This document shows, piece after piece, positions 39,366-52,400 of a DNA stretch of 64,000 nucleotides (the first letter of the stretch is position 1; every line of letters begins with the position of its first letter). The notes beneath the pieces were generated by a model. It made no database searches. It was not told where the DNA came from and saw nothing but the letters and a program-made list of their open reading frames with translations. This DNA comes from Cruorifilaria tuberocauda (lineage: Eukaryota > Nematoda > Chromadorea > Rhabditida > Onchocercidae). The position numbers and the translations under genes were made by a program. Location of the stretch: NCBI GenBank assembly GCA_013365365.1, contig JABVXU010000313.1, positions 1-64,000 on the forward strand, written 5' to 3'.

Positions 39366-40860
39366 TCAGAATATACGGCATTTCAACAAGCGGGATTATT
39401 AAAAAGTTTAATTTAATTTCATGAAAGAATTTTAACAATTGCATATTATCATGACAAATCTTTATTTCTTTGTAATTTTTATTGATTTTGCATGAATTTC
39501 TGCAAACAAAATAGATCAATAAAGAAATTTAAATATTATCAAATGGATGAATATGATAAGATGAAGTTTCATTTTAATCAAAATGATCGAAAGATAACTT
39601 TCCCTTCCATATGCGAAGAATCTATTGAAGAGAAAAGGTAATAATAATAATAATAATAATGTTGCAATGATTAAATTGAACTATGCGATCAGTGGACTCG
39701 TCGTCGATCACTAATTGAACCCATTTTGTATGATTAAATAATATTTTAATCATGAAGAGGAATTGAATTCCGAAAAGTCCTTCATTTCTATCATTGGCTA
39801 AGTGTATAGCAATTGGTTTGTTATTTCATTCAATTCATTATTTACTTTAAATAATTTTTATTAAATTATAAAACTTATTAAATTAGGTTGAAATTTTATA
39901 TATAAAGAATTAGAGAGAATTTTAAAGTATCTAAAGTTTTTTAGATATAGAAAGAAAGAAGTTCTATGCATGAAAGAAATTCATAAAATACTTTAATGTT
40001 TTAAAATGTTTATTAATCACTTCATAAACTTCTCCAATCACATTTGATCTAATAAATTTACTCGTTACTAATTGAATAACTTAATTAATTAATCAGCTTA
40101 ATCAAGTTTTATTATGAATAACTGAATAATAAGCAAAAAGTTAAATGTTGAAAATTTAATAGAGATTAATTGTTTTTTTTTTCTTGTAGTTTTGATTGAA
40201 TCTTGATTAAACATAGATTGTTATCATTGTTATCAGTCTGATAACGAGTTCTCTTCATCATCACCCAATTCTTCCTCTCATTGCTAACATCTTTTAATTG
40301 CTTGTCAACTAACATGATTTTTCAAAACAAAAAAAGAAAGAATATAATCAATGATTGCTCTCACTTCACACCTTTTTCTTTTTTGTTCTATCAATCATTT
40401 CCTTTCTTTTTTTCTATCTCTCTTTCTTTCTCTCTCTCTTTTTCTTCGTTATTACTAGTAAAGTAAGTAAATTTTGAAAATTAATTATTTCCATTACACA
40501 GCAAATATCAGGAAATAATAACATTGCTGCGCATACTATTGCCAAAATGATTAAAAACAATCAATCAATCAATCAATTATGTCGTGAAATTTCTTATAAT
40601 GTTTATTTTTTAGTTGCAAATATACGTTGCACAGAGTTCATAATATGTCGCATGCATCATTCCATGCTAATTTTCAAAGCTTAATGTGTGATTAAATTTA
40701 ATTTATCTCTTATCAGATTCCTGATATTATACAAATTTATAAATTTGAAATAATGAAATTGAGCATTCGATATTAGAATAATTTTGCAATTTAAATAAAG
40801 TTTTCTTAAAAAATTTGTATTCGTTTGTAGGCGCTTATTTTAATTTTTAATTTTCATTTA

Positions 40861-41052
40861 ACTCAGAATCTGATCATGGCATCATGGTCATTAGTTAATT
40901 TCTATGTAATTCAGAATCTGATCATGGCATTATGATCATTAAGTAATTTCTATGTAATTCAGAATCTAGCCATGGTATCATCGTTATTAATTAATTTTTA
41001 TATAATTCAGAATCCAGCTATGGCATCATCGTTATCATCATCATCATCATCA
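40861..41052 (+). repeat. Four 48-bp tandem units, each with acceptor and ATG
   Basis: Units start at 40861, 40909, 40957 and 41005 with exact 48-base spacing. Each contains a 3' splice-site string (TTCAG, or CTCAG in unit 1) followed nine bases later by an ATG (40876, 40924, 40972, 41020). The period is a multiple of three, so all ATGs share one frame. Units 1 and 2 run into an in-frame TGA in unit 2. Units 3 and 4 read into the arrestin gene. Unit 4 holds the preferred start. Confidence 0.9.
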
Positions 41053-44000
41053 ACAATAGCTTACGGTATGACGAATGAAAATTTACCGTATCACGTTGAT
41101 ATATTTTTAAGTGAAAAAATTTACAATCCTGGTGATATAATTTATGGTGAAGTGATCTTTAAACTTAACAAAAATTTATCTTGTGATCTAATCAATATAC
41201 AACTTTTTGGTTGCATTCGAATTTTTTGGATTGATAAAAAAGCAGGTTTTTTTTTTTCATTTTTTTTTGTATTATATCAATTTTGCAATATTTGAAATAG
41301 CTTATCATTGCATTTTTTTGTTTATCCATTAAGCTCATTACCATCAAGCATTAAGCTAATTAATTATCATTATTACAATTTATTGATTTTTCACAAAGCT
41401 AATTAATTATAATTGCTACAATTTATTGTTCTTTGCTTTTGTTGCTCACTTTGTTTATTATTTGAAAATATAAACTCACTTTGCTAGATAAATTCTAAAA
41501 TGAATTACTCCTCAGGTAGATAATACTAGTTTCCGGCCTATTATCCGAGAGCAAAAAAGAGTTCTGATAGATGAAACAGCAATATTATGGTTGGATGAAG
41601 AAATAAATCGCAAAAAACTTACTCAGCCAACTGTTTGTATCATTTTTCAATCATTCAGTTCTCCTAACTATTTAAGTTGGAATAACAGTAATATATAAAA
41701 GAGTAATGCAAACAGTAATATAAAACACTATAATTTTGTCAACAATACAAACTTTAAGAAAAAAATAAATTTTTAGGATTCAGTAAAGAACTTGCTAAGT
41801 TATTTACTTCTTCTAATTTAAAAAACTTAGCCAAGGGTATTTTTAAAATTAAAATCATACCGAAAAAAAAAAGTATATCATCTCTAATAACAAAAGGCAT
41901 CTCAGAGAAATTCATAGATGTAGCGGAATTGATAGAAATATCTAAAATATATTATCAACTTGTATAAAAGATATTAACTCTTAGCAATTACTCGATCAAC
42001 AAACTTAAGATATAAAAGTATTTCTTATACTTACTTGCTATACTTGCTAATCCAAATACATGAATAAAAAGTATTTAGGTTTTGAAAATAGCATTTTAAG
42101 TATTTTATAATCAAATATCTAAATATGTCATTAATAAATTATTCAATTTATTATATATTTAAGCTTGATTAATTCAACTTTAAAAAAAAATAATCCATCA
42201 ATTAATGTATTTTGCTAATTTACAGCTAAATGATATTGTTCGATCAACAAAAACACTAGCAATACGAACAAGAAGATGTGAACAGAATGGAAATTTCCAT
42301 GGAATTAAAATTGGAAATCATAAATTCGAATTCACATTTCAGTTACCGAAAAAAGGTTTATATACGTCATTTGATGTGCGAAATTGTGATGGACGTATAC
42401 GATACTGCATGAATGTAAGTATTTATTTAAAATTTAATTCATTTAAATAATCAAATAACGAAATTTCAACAACGGTAAATTTATCATAACTGGGTAAATT
42501 TGATATTTTCCAGGTACAATGTTTTTCCTACGGTCGACTGGTGCTTAAGAGAACAATGATATTTCCAATTGTTTGTCCGGTTAATCCATCTGAGTGTTTG
42601 AAAGCATTCGAAAATTGTTGTAATAAAAAAAGAGTGGAATTTAAAAAGTAATTTTAAAAAGTCTCTTAAAATTATCCTTAAGAAGTCACAAAAAGTCTTT
42701 TAAAAAGTAAACTTTTTCTTTCTTAATTAACTTAAAAAAGTTTAATTTAAATTTTAATATGAGTATATAAATTTTAAATTTTCAGATTACAATAGATTAT
42801 AAATTATTCGATCAAAAGTTATCCTCTGATATATTTTGAATTTCTCTTTTTTTAGAAGTCGTTATCTTGATGTTGAATTATCAATTGCAAAACGTTGGTT
42901 TGTAACTGGCGAAGCATTACCTGTTCAAGTATATATTGATAATAGGTATTCATTATTTTTCAGAATATTTGAAAAGTAAATTTTTGATTAAAAAGTTTTG
43001 ATTGTTTGATAGTTTTTCATCTTTTCTTTTATTTCGTCCCTTCAAAATTGTCAAAATTTTCCTCATAGATATGATAAATTAACAAAAGATTTTTATCATA
43101 TCTTTTATCATTTTATCATGTTATTTAAATTTATAAATTTTAAAATAATTTTTAATCATCTCTAATCATACTTTTTGATAATCGCTAGAAGTTTATCAAG
43201 CATTAAAATCTTTGTTTTACAGTAAGTTTTACAGTAAGTTTATTTTACAGTAATTTTCTTTTACAGTAAGCAACTTAGAAATTGAATAGTAGAAGTTTTG
43301 AATGATTTCCATTCCTTTTAGTTCATATTCCTTCCTATCGCTAAACTTTTTTTTTTTAATAGATCTGGCAAATCTATAAAATTCTGTCATTTATCAATAC
43401 AACAACATGCTTTCTGTATTGCAACACATCCTACAAGATATGGTAAAGAATGGTTTCAGGATACGATCGGTAAATTCATTCCAGAAAACTTCATCAATTT
43501 TAACTTTTCATCGATTCATGATTATTTTATATTAATCATGTTTTACTATGAAGTCATAATTTCCCAAATCTTTCAAAACTAATCTCCAATGATGGATAAT
43601 AGGTGTTGGAATGGATGTAAATAAAATACCAAATGAATCAACGCATAAATATCAGCCAACATTTTACGTACCAGCTTTGGTACCAGCTTTTCACATTGCT
43701 GGATGTATGACTCTCGAATATGCCCTAAAATTGGACATTGGTTTTGATAGGAATATAGTGAATGGCCAAGTAAAACACGTCATCTGTACCTTAACTGTTC
43801 GTCTTTTTAAAATTTTTTTATCTACTGGAAATGATTATTGAATATTTTAAAGTTACTACCAGCTGAATCGACCTAATAAATAGCTATCAAGCCTGATTAA
43901 GGTAAATTGTATATGATATTTGGTTTCTCGTAATGTCCAATACTTAGTATTAAGGTCGTGAGTTCGTGCCTCACCTCGATCATCAAAAATAAAGTTGTGG

Positions 44001-44840
44001 TAAAAATTTGAATTGGAAAGTTTTTTTGATTTGGTTAGATTCACGAACAATTTATTTGTTGCAAGGTTGTTCCTTAGATTGCTAGGACAATTCCACGTTT
44101 CTTGAAATTTGAGTTGAAGAAAAGCCAAGGTAATATTTTATTGATAAGATGGAGATTACAGCAACAAATTGAAACAAGGTTGAATTGTTAGGTTGAGTAG
44201 AGAAAAATGAAGAAGTAGAGCTTTGTGATCGAAGAGTTTTTGGAAGCCTCTTTTTCGATTTTATCTATTTTCTACAAAAAAGTTTTTCATCAATATTTGA
44301 TGAAACACTTTTTTGTAGAAATTTGTAAATTGATATAAAATTGCAGGAGTTTGCTGAAATTTAAATCAATTTAAAAAAAAAATTTTAACAATGAATAATA
44401 GTATTTTCTTCAGATACCAATTTTCATTGGAACAAGCTCTACAATAAATGCAAATCTTTTGCAGAAATCTGAATTTGAAAAAGGTAATACTTTCAATTTT
44501 TAAGTACCAAATGTCAAACAAAAATTTAGCTAATAATTCTAATTAAATATTAAATGAATTAGAGAAAAGGAAATTTTTAGAATTTATGATTACTCACGTT
44601 AGATAAGAAAAGATTAAAATTTCAAATTAAATTAACTTTAAGTAAAAAAGGAAAGCAGTTTTTTTTTATTCAAAGTAAAACTTTCGATCCAATTTACTTT
44701 TCATTTCATTCAATTGAAATAACCTAAAATAAAATTTAGCAATTACGTCACCGCCAATTTACGATGACATTTCACCTCCATCCTATGACGAATGCTTTTC
44801 AAAGCTTCCAAATTCAATGAAACAAATAACCAATGATTAG
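41020..44840 (+). CDS. Arrestin-domain (alpha-arrestin) protein
   Basis: Nine exons (41020–41245, 41520–41632, 42226–42414, 42514–42647, 42856–42945, 43363–43469, 43603–43769, 44414–44483, 44740–44840) join in phase to give 398 aa, the usual length for ARRDC/ARRD proteins. The N-terminal arrestin fold shows YHVDIFLSEKIYNPGDIIYG and then INIQLFGCIRIFW. The FTFQLPKKGLYTSF segment with IRYCMN matches the conserved end of the arrestin N domain. Strands such as VTGEALPVQVYIDN belong to the C domain. The tail carries two PPxY motifs (SPPIYDD and SPPSYDE), which bind WW domains of NEDD4-family ubiquitin ligases, so the protein probably links membrane cargo to ubiquitination and endocytosis. The start is ambiguous because of the repeated start module; ATG 40972 would add 16 residues. 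The exon 2 acceptor (GGTAG|AT) is chosen to avoid a stop. Confidence 0.9.
43924..43983 (+). other. tRNA-like T-arm relic in arrestin intron 7
   Basis: GTGAG–TTCGTGC–CTCAC (43958–43974) forms a perfect 5-bp T-stem with a 7-nt loop starting TTCG, as in tRNA box B. A possible anticodon-type stem (TAATG/TATTA) lies just upstream with an oversized loop. No matching acceptor 5' strand is visible. This is a decayed tRNA or the tRNA-related head of a SINE, not a working tRNA. The minus-strand frame reading RGEARTHDL through it is an artefact often produced by such sequences. Confidence 0.4.
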
Positions 44841-46112
44841 CAGCAACTTCAAGCAAACCGCTGATTTTCCGAAAAACCTAAAATGTATTTTGAAGAGTGA
44901 AAAAAGTTTAATTCTCTGATTGATTTAGCAAAAATTATATTCCGATATGTAACGTGTGATAATCCAATTTTGTATTTCACAGTGATCAAATAAAGCATCT
45001 GAATCTGAAGCAGTACTTTTCTCGAGTGGTACTTTAGTTTGTTTATAACACTTGCAAATTATCCCGTAACATTTGATTGTATTTAAATTTTAATCGGAAA
45101 TAAATTATCGATCGATTAGTTACACTCAAATCAAGATATTTAAACAGTTATTGTAATAGTAATCTAGTAATCAAACATAATTAATTGTAATTATTTTAAA
45201 CAAAAGGGCAACACAAGAATCAAAACATGAGCTCATACTGGAGATATTATAAGTAAATGAATGAATTATATTGCTCAAAAGAAATCATGATAATTAATAA
45301 GATTAGCAGAAGTTGTAAAATGATTTAAAATAATTTGAAAAAATATCAGTTTAAGAAATTATTAGTAATTCAAACAATTATAATTTGAAATATTCTAATA
45401 TTCCTAAATGAAATTAAATGAAATTTTTTAATGCAACGGAATCGAAAATTGAAATTTATTTAGGAAACCATCGACAAGAATGAGTTAGAAATAGAAATTA
45501 GAAATGAATTATTAGTAATCAGAAATCAAATTAGTAACTAAATGTTTTTTATTGAAATTTCATTGAAGCATACTTTTTTCCAATTTTATTGTTTATATGA
45601 AAATTTAATTCTGATAATTAATGATCACAAAGAAATGTATGAAAGAAGAAATAGATCTTTTAAATTTTTTATTTTAATCGAATAAATTTTCAAAAAAAAA
45701 ACAGTTAATGGAAAAAAGAAGAAATAGAAAAAAGGTAAAAGTAATCAGAATTGATTACAACAATTTTCAGTAACGTATTTAAGTGGAATTGATTGAATTT
45801 GACAGATGAATTTTCATTCAATGATAAACCATTCAATCAACTCTTTCTACTAACAGCAAAAATTTCTTTGTTTTTCCTTTCTTTCTTTTTTTTTCATAGG
45901 TATGCGCAGTTATCGCAGTTTCATTTTTAACTAATCGATAAAAAATAAATTACAGTTTTTGATGATAATTTAAAAATGATAATGAAGATTGAAATTTCTT
46001 TCAGATAATTAAGCTTATCATTTACAGATAGAATTATTTGGTGCACATTGATAATTAAATCAATATATTGGATTAACCCCACCACACGTAAGCCACACGT
46101 AAGCGGAAGCAA
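44841..46112. other. Intergenic region between arrestin and channel genes
   Basis: Both neighbours are on the plus strand. No exon was found. The stretch is AT-rich, with an A-rich middle. The last 30 bases start an ACGT cluster described separately. Confidence 0.5.
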
Positions 46113-46350
46113 ATGCTACGGAATACTTTAACGAGCTTTTACTTTCTATTTCATCTATTTGCGTGTTTACGTGGCAAAGATTCTGATAAGAATAATTATT
46201 TATATGAGGATGGAAAAGAAAGGTACACCTTTTATTGATTGATTAAAGATTAATTAGCAACTAGCTACACGTCAAATATACGTTACGTAATTTATTGGAA
46301 TATATTGATTCAAACAATAAAAACTTTTTGACGTCTACAAGATACGTACG
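46085..46350. promoter_or_regulatory. ACGT-rich cluster upstream of channel gene
   Basis: About nine ACGT cores occur here, including two adjacent CACACGTAAGC strings (46083–46102), TTTACGTGGC (46168), ACACGTC (46266), ATACGTTACGTAAT and GATACGTACGTGG (about 46340). The cluster resembles those at 16.4, 18.3 and 63.2 kb. It flanks the presumed 5' end of the channel gene. A regulatory role is inferred from density and position only. Confidence 0.35.
46113..46222 (+). CDS. Candidate signal-peptide exon of the channel gene
   Basis: ATG at 46113 opens a 110-base exon encoding MLRNTLTSFYFLFHLFACLR and a short acidic end, followed by a GTACAC donor. It would supply the secretory signal that the downstream channel exons lack. 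The problem is phase: it ends in phase 2, whereas the next confident exon (46479–46686) is entered in phase 0. A missed small exon or a different donor would be needed. Confidence 0.35.
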
Positions 46351-46478
46351 TGGATTTTCATGTAACTCATATTAAAAGCTCGTACCTTAAAGTGTAAATT
46401 TTTTTTATTTCATTATTTCCTTGGCAATTTTATGTTTTTCAAAAATGTAGCAAATCCAGAATCACTTAAAGTGACCAG

Positions 46479-49400
46479 CAACAGCTACGAGGAAATGAAG
46501 TGTTTCCTGAGAACGATCCGGAAACTGATAAAAGAAATATCAGTGTATTGGAGAAGAGAGACGAGTTTGATAAGAGCAACGAAAACAGCATAATGAAGTT
46601 ATTGTGGAACAATTTGCTTGATACTGAAAATGATCTGGATGATAATTTTACTGAAGAAACCGTTGATGGAGAAATTACAGCAAATGGTATCACTTATCAC
46701 TTTGATTATTTCATTGTATTTAGATAGCATTTGAATTAAAATTGATAACTTTTACTTTTTTACTTATTCGAAACTTACTATTTTACTTTTTCACTGTGTT
46801 AAGTTATAATTTTTTCTATTTACTTCATTTTTATCATGAAAGGATAAAATTCAATGCATGTATTTTTTGTAATGCTGCCTTAGGCTATAAATGAATTTCA
46901 GAAATTACATCTTCCAATATAGATTCATCTCTTTTGAGATATTTATAATATTTCAGGAACAATTCCTTCGCCTGACCTCGATTATTCTACTCAAGGTGAA
47001 AATATTACTTCGGTAGTTCCGGAAGATAGCAATGACAGTAAATTACCAATTTTATGGATAAATAAAACTTATCAAGTAAGTTTTTGCATGCTGTTACCAT
47101 CCGGAAAAATGTCTGAACAAATTCCATTGTTCCGGTAAATCATCAATTCCTTCTAGGCTGATGATATGGGCTTAAATGTAATGACAATGGTTGAATGTGC
47201 CGTTTGGAATGTATCAATGCTAATTAATATGACTGATACATCACCGGTAAGTTTTAATTTTATCGATTCAACTTTTTTTGCTCTTTAATTAATTAGCGTT
47301 ATTTCAAGCTTCGAAAGGAAAAATAAAATTCTTCGAGTGGTTTCAAATAACATTCTTAGGAGCACATGAATGCTACTGATGATGATGCAAGTTGGACAAC
47401 AAGCGGTATCGAAATTGTCAATACAAAAGAACGTTTAGAACAATTGAAATTAAATGCTGATTTACTTGATCAATATAAGGTTTAAATTACTTTCGTTCTT
47501 AAAGTTCCATGCGAATTAATCGATAAAATTAATTTAAAAAATAAATCTATTGATCTTAAATAAGTTTATCTTAGTTACTACTAGTTACTTATTAAAAGTA
47601 CAGTTTTAGGAAATTCCATGCAAATTAATCGATAAAATTAATTTAAAAAATAAATCTATTGATCTTAAATAAGTTTATCTGAGTTACTACTAATTACTTA
47701 TTAATAGTACAATCATCATCAATTGAAATGCTAATGAGCTATTTTGTATTTGACAAAAGAAAAAAAGAAAATATTCTGGGATATTTTGAGTTTTTTTTTT
47801 AATGTTAATTTTTTTTTGCATGATCCAGAAAAAGATTTTTTTTTTAAGGAAATTGTAATTGTTTTCGAAGAAATTTGTAAAAATTATCCACGAGAGCTAT
47901 GGTTTTCAACGGTTGAGGATGCACGTCAATTGGGAATAACTAAAATTGATTCATTCATCTGTGATCCATTCAAGGTTGATACCTGTTGATCGTAAATTTG
48001 TTAATGAACGAAAATTTTAGTTCTGAATTACTCTTTAATTTTGCTAAGTTACTAATAAATCGGAAAAAATTTCATAGAAATTACTTCACTGTTTATCCTA
48101 GTTGTTACTTTTAATTTTACTAAATTACTAATAAAACCGAAAAAATTTCATAGAAATTACTTTACTATTTATCCTACCTGTTATTTTTAATTTTGAAAAG
48201 TTATTAATAAATTGAAAAACTTCATAGAAGTTCACAGTTTACCTAACCTAACCTATTATTAGAGAAATAAAAATTTTTATTGAAATGTTAGAAAGCTTGA
48301 TCATTTCTATACAATAGTATCTTCTGATTAAACGATCGATTAATATTACTTATTGATATTTTATTTGAAATGATAAAAATGATTAGTTCATTTGTTTACA
48401 GGAAGAATTACATCCAAGTGAGGAGAAATTGGAACAATTCGAGCAACTTTTAAATGAAATTGTGCAGAATATCACCTTAAATGATAAGTTTAATATTTCT
48501 AATCAGTAGGAATTTATGATTTAACAAAATAAATTAATCATTTTTTGAAAAAACACATGGGAATTTTGTAAATTATTATAATTGTAGCATTAGATGTTTC
48601 TAGAATTGTCCATGGATTCTCAGGATAATATAACATTGGAAACAGTTGCGCCAATCATATCATCGTTATCGAATAGGTAATGATTGATGCAAGAATGATA
48701 AGAAGTAAATGTAACTGTACATGAGTCAAACTTGCTTTTTGATCATCATTTTTTAAGTATAAATGATGTTTAACTAATTAAAATTTATTGTAGCACAGAA
48801 AAGGAACTTCATAAGCGCAGCTTACCGCGCTATCTCAGGGATGGATCGAAGAAAGAGAGAAATGATGGCGATAGTGAAGAATTTTTAGATTTGGTATCAG
48901 CCGATAATATGGATGATTTTGACAAGGTTTATACTTTTTGTAAATTGAAGCAGTTGAAGTACAAATTACTCAATTTCATTAACATTCTCTTGATGATCAA
49001 ATTTTTTTCAATATAGAAAGCTCTAGTATTGGAATAATTCAGGATGAAATATAGGTAAATCATTCGTTTATTTCAGGATTCATGGAGAAATGCTCAAAAG
49101 GAATCTCGTGAAGTTGATAATAGAGTAAATGCGAGCAATAATGATAAGGATTTAAAAGCACCAATTGTAATTAAATTAGATGGTGCTCAGCAACAGTAAA
49201 TCTTTCTTAATTTAAATTAATTTGCTAAATTCAATAGATTACGTAATATCATCGAAGTTTTTCTCAAGTAAACAACGATATATTTTTGAAAATTGATCTG
49301 AAAGAATGAATAATTTAGATGGTTTAGATAATCGTGACAAATGGGATTTGAGTAGAACACGTACCCAACAAACGTTTACTTACGAGTGATTAATTTTGAA

Positions 49401-52400
49401 AATAGATGGAGGGTAAAATGATCTATCTGAATTTAGAGCTCGATTGATTATACGCAGTTGGGATGCAATTGAAGCATTACGTTTAAATATACCGAAACAC
49501 GTATTTGAACGACATCAACTGATCGGCTTATTACTTGATGGCATTTGCGCTGATTTTGTACCAAGCGCTGTTGATGAATTCAATGCAACTGAGTTCGAAG
49601 GTCATTTTTTGATAGGCATTAGGTTGTGTTATAAGATTCTTGAAGAATTAAATGGTACCATGCATAAAATATTCCTTGATACAATCAATTTCCATCTTAC
49701 TTTTCATTAATAGAATTACAGGAGTGGACATTGAAGGACCAATAGGATTGAATATAACAACTTTATCGTTATCTGGTGTTAATTTAACAGAATTAGCTGA
49801 AAAGCTTAGAAATGATACTGAAGTTGATATGATACTTAGTAGAACGATGTCCGAGGAAGGGTAATGTTCAAATTTCTTCCAGTGCTCATTTTACAGCAAT
49901 GTTTTCATCCGATCTTACATTTGTCTACAACTGTTACTGATAGTTTTGTTGAAAATATTAGAAGAAATCAATATTTCGATTAGTTCAACAGGTAACTTTA
50001 AATGATAGAAAAGTGATTCACATTCAAAAATTCTTTTTAATGCTAAATAGATCACATTGAAATGATTTGATTTTAAAAAGCATTGAATTAAGAAATTCGA
50101 AATTATGAAATAAAAATTTTCCATGAATTTATTTTTCAATTTTTTCCGGGGGAAATTTCAGAACACTCGGTGGTTCATTCATCCTACCAGTTCTACAAAA
50201 GAATAAATATGATCCATTTTCTGCACCTATTGTTTTCCAAGGTAGTGCGGTGGTTGTTCGCTTTGGAATCTACATTGAATCAATGAGTAATTTTCAAACT
50301 TCTACTATGGTACTTCTCAATTTGACTTTATTTATAAAAAATATGCGATATAATTTATTGATAAACTAAAGTTATAACTAATCAATTAAAAAAAAATTCT
50401 GCATTTTTAAATTTTATAAAACTTTGAATTTAAATTTAATAATTCATTACTAAGTTCTTTAAATGGTATATCGTTGTCTAAATCATAATAGAAAAATGAT
50501 ACAAGATGGTAGCTTTTCTTTTTTTTTTGCTACCTGTTTATTTAATTAATAGGATTATGATATGGATATCTTCCTGATGATGGCATGGCGTGATGCGCGA
50601 CTGGTAAATCCATATGAAAAAGCTATTCTTGTTAAAGAGGAGGAAATTTTAGAAAAAATTTGGCGACCTGATCCATTTTTTGCTAATGCTAAAGAAGCTT
50701 CTTTTCATGATGTTACTTTTCTTAATTTTCTAATGCGAATTTATAATGATGGATTGGTACTCTACGAGACAAGGTTTTATTACTCTATTTTTTCTTACGA
50801 CCAATAAAAAAGTAACTCTCTTTGTTTTATGAAAGGTTTTTTCATTAATTCGATTATTTCGTCAATTAATATAGTAATATAATATTAACTTTTTATCCTT
50901 ATTTAATTAACTTTAGTATTACTTTTAATTCATAACTAAGTAATTCATGTAATTCATGTTCATAACTAAGTAATTCAAGTAATTCATAACTAGCAATTAA
51001 AGTATTAATTGAAGATTTCAATTTCTTTCTGATATTCAGAATAAAATTGAAGCCATCATGTAACCTTGTACTCTGCAAATATCCGCATGATAAACAAACT
51101 TGTGAACTACGAATTAAATCTTGTAAGTATGTATAATCAACCTTGTCGAAGGTGAAAAAAAGGCGATGAATGTTTTACTTTCTCTACCTAAAGCTTTAAA
51201 TATACAAGTATAGAAAATATTATTTTAAATTTTAAATCTATATATATATATATATATATATACTTTGATTGATATATATATACTTAGATTAACTTAGAGA
51301 TTATATTTAGATGTATATATATATATACTTAGATTAACTTAGGTAATACTTAGATTAAAATTAGTTGCAAACAATCACATTGGTATAATTTTAGTTTCAT
51401 ATCCGTTAAAAACTGTACGATTTGAATGGTTTTCAAATAAACATGATGCAATTGATAAGAATCCAGATGTTACCTTACCTGAACTTTACATTCACCGTTA
51501 CGAACCAACGTATTGCGAAAGAACGAGAAAATCAGGTAAACGATAATTTTATTATAATAAGTTAATAGATCTTAAAGTTTAAGTTTTTAACTACAATTAA
51601 ATTTAAAAGATTTTCATAGTTTATAAAAATTTATTAGTCAGAAGAAAAATTCTTGAAGAACAATTCTTTCAAGATTAATTCTTAAAGTTAACAATTGATG
51701 AATGATGAGTTATTATTGTAAGTAAAAATAAAAACTTAACTCTAAATCAATTAAATAAAATAACTCTATTTTAAAAGAATTAAATGAATTCTCATTTTAT
51801 AAAGATTATTGTAATTTGTCTGTTTAATGCTTACATTTTACTTCCATGATTTTTTTTTTGATTTAAATAAGTTTATTTTCTAATCGATCATAACTTCTCG
51901 TATTTCTAGGTCATTTTTCTTGTCTGAAAGCAATTTTTCGATTAAAACGTGATGTTGGCTTTCATATCGCTCAAACTTACATACCAACTTCATTAGCTCT
52001 AATGTTTTCATGGGTATTGTTCGATTGTTTGCTATAATTTGATTAAATCTTTGAAATTAGCATAAATTTATTTCAAATATGCCAGGTTGGTGTATGGCTT
52101 CCGGAAGAGTTCATGGAAGGACGTATTGGTGTTGCAATCACTGTACTTCTAACATTATCAACAGAATCAGCTGGTGCTCGGGAACATCTTCCAAGTGTTT
52201 CCTACATGAAGGTTATTCTGCTTGCTGGTAGCCTGAATTATTTAGTAGATTTCATAGGAAATTTAAAAGACCCTCTTCTTCATTAAGTAATACTTTTTCC
52301 TTCAGGCAATCGATTTATGGTTTGGTTTTATTACAGCCTTTGTTTTCTTCACACTTCTACAAACTCTTATTGTTATTGCACTGGATAAACGAGCCAAGCA

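Larger units (their letters stand above)
36536..40860. other. Upstream region of collagen B with degenerate coding-like islands
   Basis: No intact gene was found. Islands of higher complexity occur at 37185–37463 (93-codon plus-strand frame), 38240–38560 and 38540–38790 (plus-strand frame containing VRPIIRHYQKLLPQ), but none has joinable exons. A 25-bp duplication lies at 37988–38037, an (ATA)n tract at 39641–39661, and a BEL/Pao integrase relic at 39183–39365. Confidence 0.4.

Noticed and set aside
43856..44128. 90-codon minus-strand frame containing RGEARTHDL
   Set aside because: A known type of artefact from translated tRNA-like sequence; it lies inside an arrestin intron on the other strand.
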